Of a DNA stretch of 64,000 nucleotides, positions 61,104 through 64,000 are shown one piece after another. The stretch is taken from contig CAWBJO010000007.1 of assembly GCA_963789175.1 (NCBI GenBank), positions 1 to 64,000 of the forward strand, given 5' to 3'. The notes under the pieces were generated by a model that was not told where the DNA came from, ran no database searches, and saw nothing but the letters and a program-made list of their open reading frames with translations. A program made the position numbers and the translations under genes. The stretch is from CAWBJO01 sp963789175. Its GTDB lineage: Bacteria; Pseudomonadota; Alphaproteobacteria; Rhizobiales; Aestuariivirgaceae. The first letter of the stretch is position 1. Every line of letters begins with the position of its first letter.

Positions 61104-62078
61104 AGATCTGCATCTTCGGCGCCGGCGCCATGGGCGGCTACATCGGCGCGCTTCTGGTGCGCCAGGGCGAAGCCGAGGTGAGCCTAGTGGCACGCGGCGC
61201 GCACCTCGAGGCGATGAAGGCGCGGGGCCTGACGCTCAAGATGAACGGCGAGACGCACGTCGTGCGTCCGCACCTGGCCGAAGACGGGACGAGCCTCGGG
61301 CCGCAGGACTACATCATCCTGACCATCAAGGCGCACGGCATCACCGCCATCGCCGACAAGCTGGCGCCGCTGATCGGTCCGGAGACGGCGATCGTCTACG
61401 GGCAGAACGGCTTGCCATGGTGGTACTTCTACAAGCATGGCGGCCCCTACGACGGCCGGACGATCGACAGCGTCGATCCCGCCGGCAAAATCTGGAAGAC
61501 GCTCAGGCCGGAGCGGGCCATCGGCACGGTGCTGTGGCAGGCGGCCGAGCTCGAAGTCGCCGGGCGTGGTGGTTCATGCGTATGGCGACCGCATGCCGCT
61601 CGCCGAGCCATCGGGAGAACGGACCGAACGCATCACCGCCTTGAGCGGCGTGCTGATCAAATCCGGGCTCAAGGCGCCCGTCAGGCCCAATCTCCGACCC
61701 GAGATCTGGCTGAAGCTGTGGGGCAACCTCAGCTTCAATCCGGTCAGCCTGCTGACGGGCGAAACGCTCAGGGGGATGGCCGAGGACACGGGCCTGCGGC
61801 AGATCGTCGGCAGGATGATGGAGGAAGCGGAAACGATCGCACGGGCGCTCGGGATCAGCTTTCCGGTCACGGCGCAGGAACGCATGGACATGGCGGCGCG
61901 GGTCGGGGCGCACAGAACCTCGATGCTGCAGGACTTCGAGGCTGGACGGGTCACGGAGCTCGATGCGCTGCTCGGCGCGGTGATCGAACTCGGCACGCTC
62001 CTCGGCATCGCCACGCCCAGCCTGAAGATGATATATGATCTGACGGCGGCGCGGATCCGCACCGCCGGGCGGGCGTAA
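61100..62078 (+). pseudogene. ketopantoate reductase-family protein (PanE/ApbA), interrupted by one frameshift
   Basis: When repaired the product is about 325 residues with an NADP Rossmann motif at the start (ICIFGAGAMGGYIGALLVRQG), YIILTIKAHG, GQNGLPWWYF and a C-terminal domain (LKLWGNLSFNPVSLLTGETL, SMLQDFEAGRVTELDALLGA) with the expected Lys, Asn and Glu. A single surplus G in 61562-61564 breaks it; without it one reads AGVVVHAYGDRMPL. 2-dehydropantoate reductases make pantoate, but many homologues act on other 2-oxo acids. The coupled acyl-CoA ligase suggests a catabolic role rather than CoA synthesis. Confidence 0.82.
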
Positions 62079-62138
62079 TCTCGCCTGGATCAGGAACCAA
62101 ACTGCAAGGCTTCGACTTGACAGGCGGAGGCAACCAAC

Positions 62139-63056
62139 ATGCGTCTCGACAATGAACGACCGAGCGGCAACATCGAGGATCGCCGCGGCATGGGCCGAGG
62201 CTTCGGCTTTCCGCGCGGCGGCGGCCTACGGGTGCCGGTCGGCGGGCGCGGCGGCATCGGCATCGGCGGCTTGGTCGTCATCCTGGTCATCTCGTATTTC
62301 CTGGGGATCAATCCGCTCGACATCCTGAGCGGCGGCGGCATCCAAGTTCCGACCGACCGGTCGCAATCCGAGCAGTCGGCCGGCTCGGGCAGCCAGACCG
62401 GTACGCCGTCGGGCGAGATGGAGCAGTTCGTCGCGCGGGTGCTCGGTTCGACCGAGCGCGTATGGGGAGAGGCGTTTCCAAAGGCGTTCGGCCGGCAATA
62501 TGAAGCGCCGAAGCTGGTGCTCTTCTCCGGTGCCGTGCAATCGGCCTGCGGAATGGCGCAGTCGGCCATGGGACCGTTCTACTGCCCGCCGGATTCGCGC
62601 GTCTACATCGACCTGTCGTTCTTCCAGGACATGGAGCAGCGGCTGGGCGCCTCGGGCGATTTCGCGCAGGCCTATGTCATCGCGCACGAAGTCGGGCACC
62701 ATGTGCAAAACCTTCTCGGCATCGCCGAGAAGGTGACGCGCGCCCGCATGCAAAGCCCGGAGGCGGAGGCGAACGCGCTTTCGGTCAAGATGGAGCTGCA
62801 GGCCGACTGCTTCTCGGGGGTGTGGGCCAAGTCGGCCGACGAGACGGCCAAGATTCTCGAGGAAGGCGACATAGAGGAAGGCCTGAACGCCGCCAGCCAG
62901 ATCGGCGATGATCGCCTGCAGCGGCGGTCACAGGGCTACGTCGTACCGGAGTCCTTCACGCACGGCAGTTCGGAGCAACGGGTCCGCTGGTTCAAGCGCG
63001 GCTACGAATCAGGCGACGTCAACACCTGCGATACGTTCAAGGCGCAATCACTCTAG
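62139..63056 (+). CDS. neutral zinc metallopeptidase (YpfJ family)
   Basis: This 305-residue protein has a Gly-rich basic N-terminus, one membrane anchor (GIGGLVVILVISYFLGINPL), a low-complexity Ser/Gln linker, then the peptidase domain with ACGMAQSAMGPFYCPPDSRVYIDLSFF and the zinc motif AYVIAHEVGHHVQ. The domain ends NTCDTF. It is probably anchored in the inner membrane facing the periplasm. The family is widespread and poorly characterised. The gene has its own start 60 bases after the reductase. Confidence 0.92.
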   Translation: MRLDNERPSGNIEDRRGMGRGFGFPRGGGLRVPVGGRGGIGIGGLVVILVISYFLGINPLDILSGGGIQVPTDRSQSEQSAGSGSQTGTPSGEMEQFVARVLGSTERVWGEAFPKAFGRQYEAPKLVLFSGAVQSACGMAQSAMGPFYCPPDSRVYIDLSFFQDMEQRLGASGDFAQAYVIAHEVGHHVQNLLGIAEKVTRARMQSPEAEANALSVKMELQADCFSGVWAKSADETAKILEEGDIEEGLNAASQIGDDRLQRRSQGYVVPESFTHGSSEQRVRWFKRGYESGDVNTCDTFKAQSL

Positions 63057-63064
63057 GGCGCGCA

Positions 63065-63349
63065 CTATTCGGCGCGGCTGCGGTTTCTGAGCGTACCGGC
63101 GATCACGGCCAAAAGCCCGCCGCCGACCGCGCCGCCGACGAGGTGCACCAGCACCGTCTGCATGGTCAGGCCGTCGGCCGGACTGTCGGTCACCAGGGCG
63201 CCTAGGACGACCCCGAGAATTGCGCCGCCAATCACTCCGGCGAGGGTATCGCCCGGCGTTCCGAGGCTGGCGTTCTTGAAGAGATTGGCGCCGATGTTTC
63301 CTCCGGCGGCCCCGGCGATGGCCGTAATCAGCAGTTCGGTCAGTGTCAT
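63065..63349 (-). CDS. small glycine-rich membrane protein of unknown function
   Basis: This 94-residue protein has two to three hydrophobic, Gly/Ala-rich helices (TAIAGAAGGNIGANLF, LAGVIGGAILGVVLGALV, VGGAVGGGLLAVIAGTL) and a basic tail. The glycine-zipper pattern resembles small stress-related membrane proteins, but I cannot name a family. It converges on the metallopeptidase gene with eight bases between stops. Confidence 0.6.
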   Translation of the reverse strand: MTLTELLITAIAGAAGGNIGANLFKNASLGTPGDTLAGVIGGAILGVVLGALVTDSPADGLTMQTVLVHLVGGAVGGGLLAVIAGTLRNRSRAE

Positions 63350-63427
63350 AACCCTTCGCCTCTCAACGATTCGGATGCAGGCCGCATCCTAGCGCAATGC
63401 GCGACATTCCCCAAAGTCAACCATGCC

Positions 63428-63868
63428 TCAGATTGCACGGGGCAGAAAACGATCCAACGCATAGCGTCCGCCGCCGCGGACGATGAAGACAAGGAGAAGG
63501 ATCGACAGGACCATGGGATATTCGAAGCCGTTGAAGTTCCAGAAGAAGCCCTTGGGCCAGTGATAGGCGACGGCGTTGGCGAGGAAGAGGAAGATCGGTA
63601 TGGCGGCGAGCCTGGTCAGGAAGCCCGCGGCGAGACAGAGGGCGCCGACCGTCTGAATGAGCATCAGGACCCAGGTCAAAGGCATGGGGTTGGAGTAGCC
63701 CTCTCCGGCGAGCCATTCCGCCGTCTCCTGCATATGTCCGGCGATGTACCAGCCGTGCGCGAAGAGCGACAGGCCGACGGCGATGCGCAGGAGGGCCAGG
63801 AGGGGCTCCTCGAGCGAAGCCAGGACCGCCAGGAGCGGGGACGGGAGGAGGGGCGGGTTGCTTTGCAT
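63428..63868 (-). CDS. DoxX-family membrane protein
   Basis: This 146-residue protein has four membrane helices: LLRIAVGLSLFAHGWYIAGH, WVLMLIQTVGALCLAAGFLT, AIPIFLFLANAVAYHWPKG and YPMVLSILLLVFIV. The layout and the FAHG and GLLTR-like motifs are those of DoxX/SURF4-type proteins. GGAGAA precedes the ATG. The family is linked to quinone or thiosulfate oxidation and redox homeostasis, but the role here is undefined. Confidence 0.85.
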   Translation of the reverse strand: MQSNPPLLPSPLLAVLASLEEPLLALLRIAVGLSLFAHGWYIAGHMQETAEWLAGEGYSNPMPLTWVLMLIQTVGALCLAAGFLTRLAAIPIFLFLANAVAYHWPKGFFWNFNGFEYPMVLSILLLVFIVRGGGRYALDRFLPRAI

Positions 63869-64000
63869 GAACGATTCTCCAGTGAATCCCGAATGTTCCG
63901 ATGCGGCATGAGCCCAGCCGAACTGCGGCCCTTCCACAGTGGGGGGTCGGACCCTCATATGGGGAAGGTGACCCCAAATCGAGGACGTGATACGATTTGG

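Noticed and set aside
5974..61564. Programmed ribosomal frameshifting in the four interrupted genes
   Set aside because: The sites lack slippery heptamers and downstream pseudoknots, and the genes are unrelated families not known to be recoded; a sequence error is simpler.
1..64000. CRISPR array, restriction or other defence cluster, transposase
   Set aside because: No evenly spaced repeats, cas genes, nuclease/methylase pairs or transposase motifs were seen on either strand.

Overview
The window looks like chromosomal DNA of a GC-rich alphaproteobacterium, most likely of the order Hyphomicrobiales and possibly marine. This rests on very compact packing (many ATGA or few-base overlaps, many convergent gene ends that overlap), a rhizobial-type luxR-luxI pair, a second-type glutamyl-tRNA synthetase, DUF1194 and DUF1003 proteins, and abundant M20 amidohydrolases, glutathione transferases and FAD-dependent demethylase-like enzymes. 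No rRNA, complete tRNA, intact transposase or CRISPR array is visible. The genus is not determinable by eye.

Left end (1-3.0 kb): base composition is visibly lower in GC. A 28-base tRNA 3' end (T-loop to CCA) with no tRNA body is followed by a membrane-anchored unknown protein, an 82-aa unknown, an acyl-homoserine-lactone synthase, its LuxR partner with a perfect lux-box palindrome between them, and a broken phage-type lysozyme. This resembles the end of an integrated element. From 3 to 7.4 kb come a PQQ-type sugar dehydrogenase, a Tat-exported aldo/keto reductase, a membrane protein and a frameshifted isochorismatase. At 7.7-12 kb lie an ammonium transporter, three tandem 90-aa secreted paralogues, and metY.

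Middle (12-37 kb): IclR regulator, Mrp Fe-S carrier, GSTs, HupE, a DASS anion transporter with a tandem universal stress protein, two M20 dipeptidases, a glutamine amidotransferase, two FMN-binding (PNPOx-like) proteins divergent from a MocR regulator, an unassigned structured RNA leader (25.3-25.6 kb) before an AbgB-like amidohydrolase, two DUF1194 proteins, a PCu(A)C copper chaperone, a type III polyketide synthase with its ICMT-type methyltransferase, MOSC and MoaA proteins, TSUP and EamA transporters, and an orphan PotA-like ATPase.

37-53.3 kb is the most coherent metabolic region: an iron-type alcohol dehydrogenase, two tandem cupins of the DMSP-lyase (DddQ-like) family, a Kef-type antiporter, an M24 protein with the full metal-ligand spacing of the DMSP lyase DddP, a dimethylglycine-dehydrogenase-like FAD/GcvT protein, a three-gene peptide/opine-type ABC importer lacking its binding protein, two further FAD amine oxidoreductases and a fatty acid desaturase. 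I infer uptake and catabolism of a methylated onium compound (DMSP, betaine or a relative). The right end (53.4-64 kb) carries an XRE regulator, a PhnD-like binding protein, GSTs, gltX-nadE, an acyl-CoA ligase with a frameshifted ketopantoate reductase, a zinc metallopeptidase and a DoxX protein.

Four otherwise well conserved genes carry a single-base insertion, each in a GGGC context on one strand. That regularity suggests sequence error rather than gene decay.
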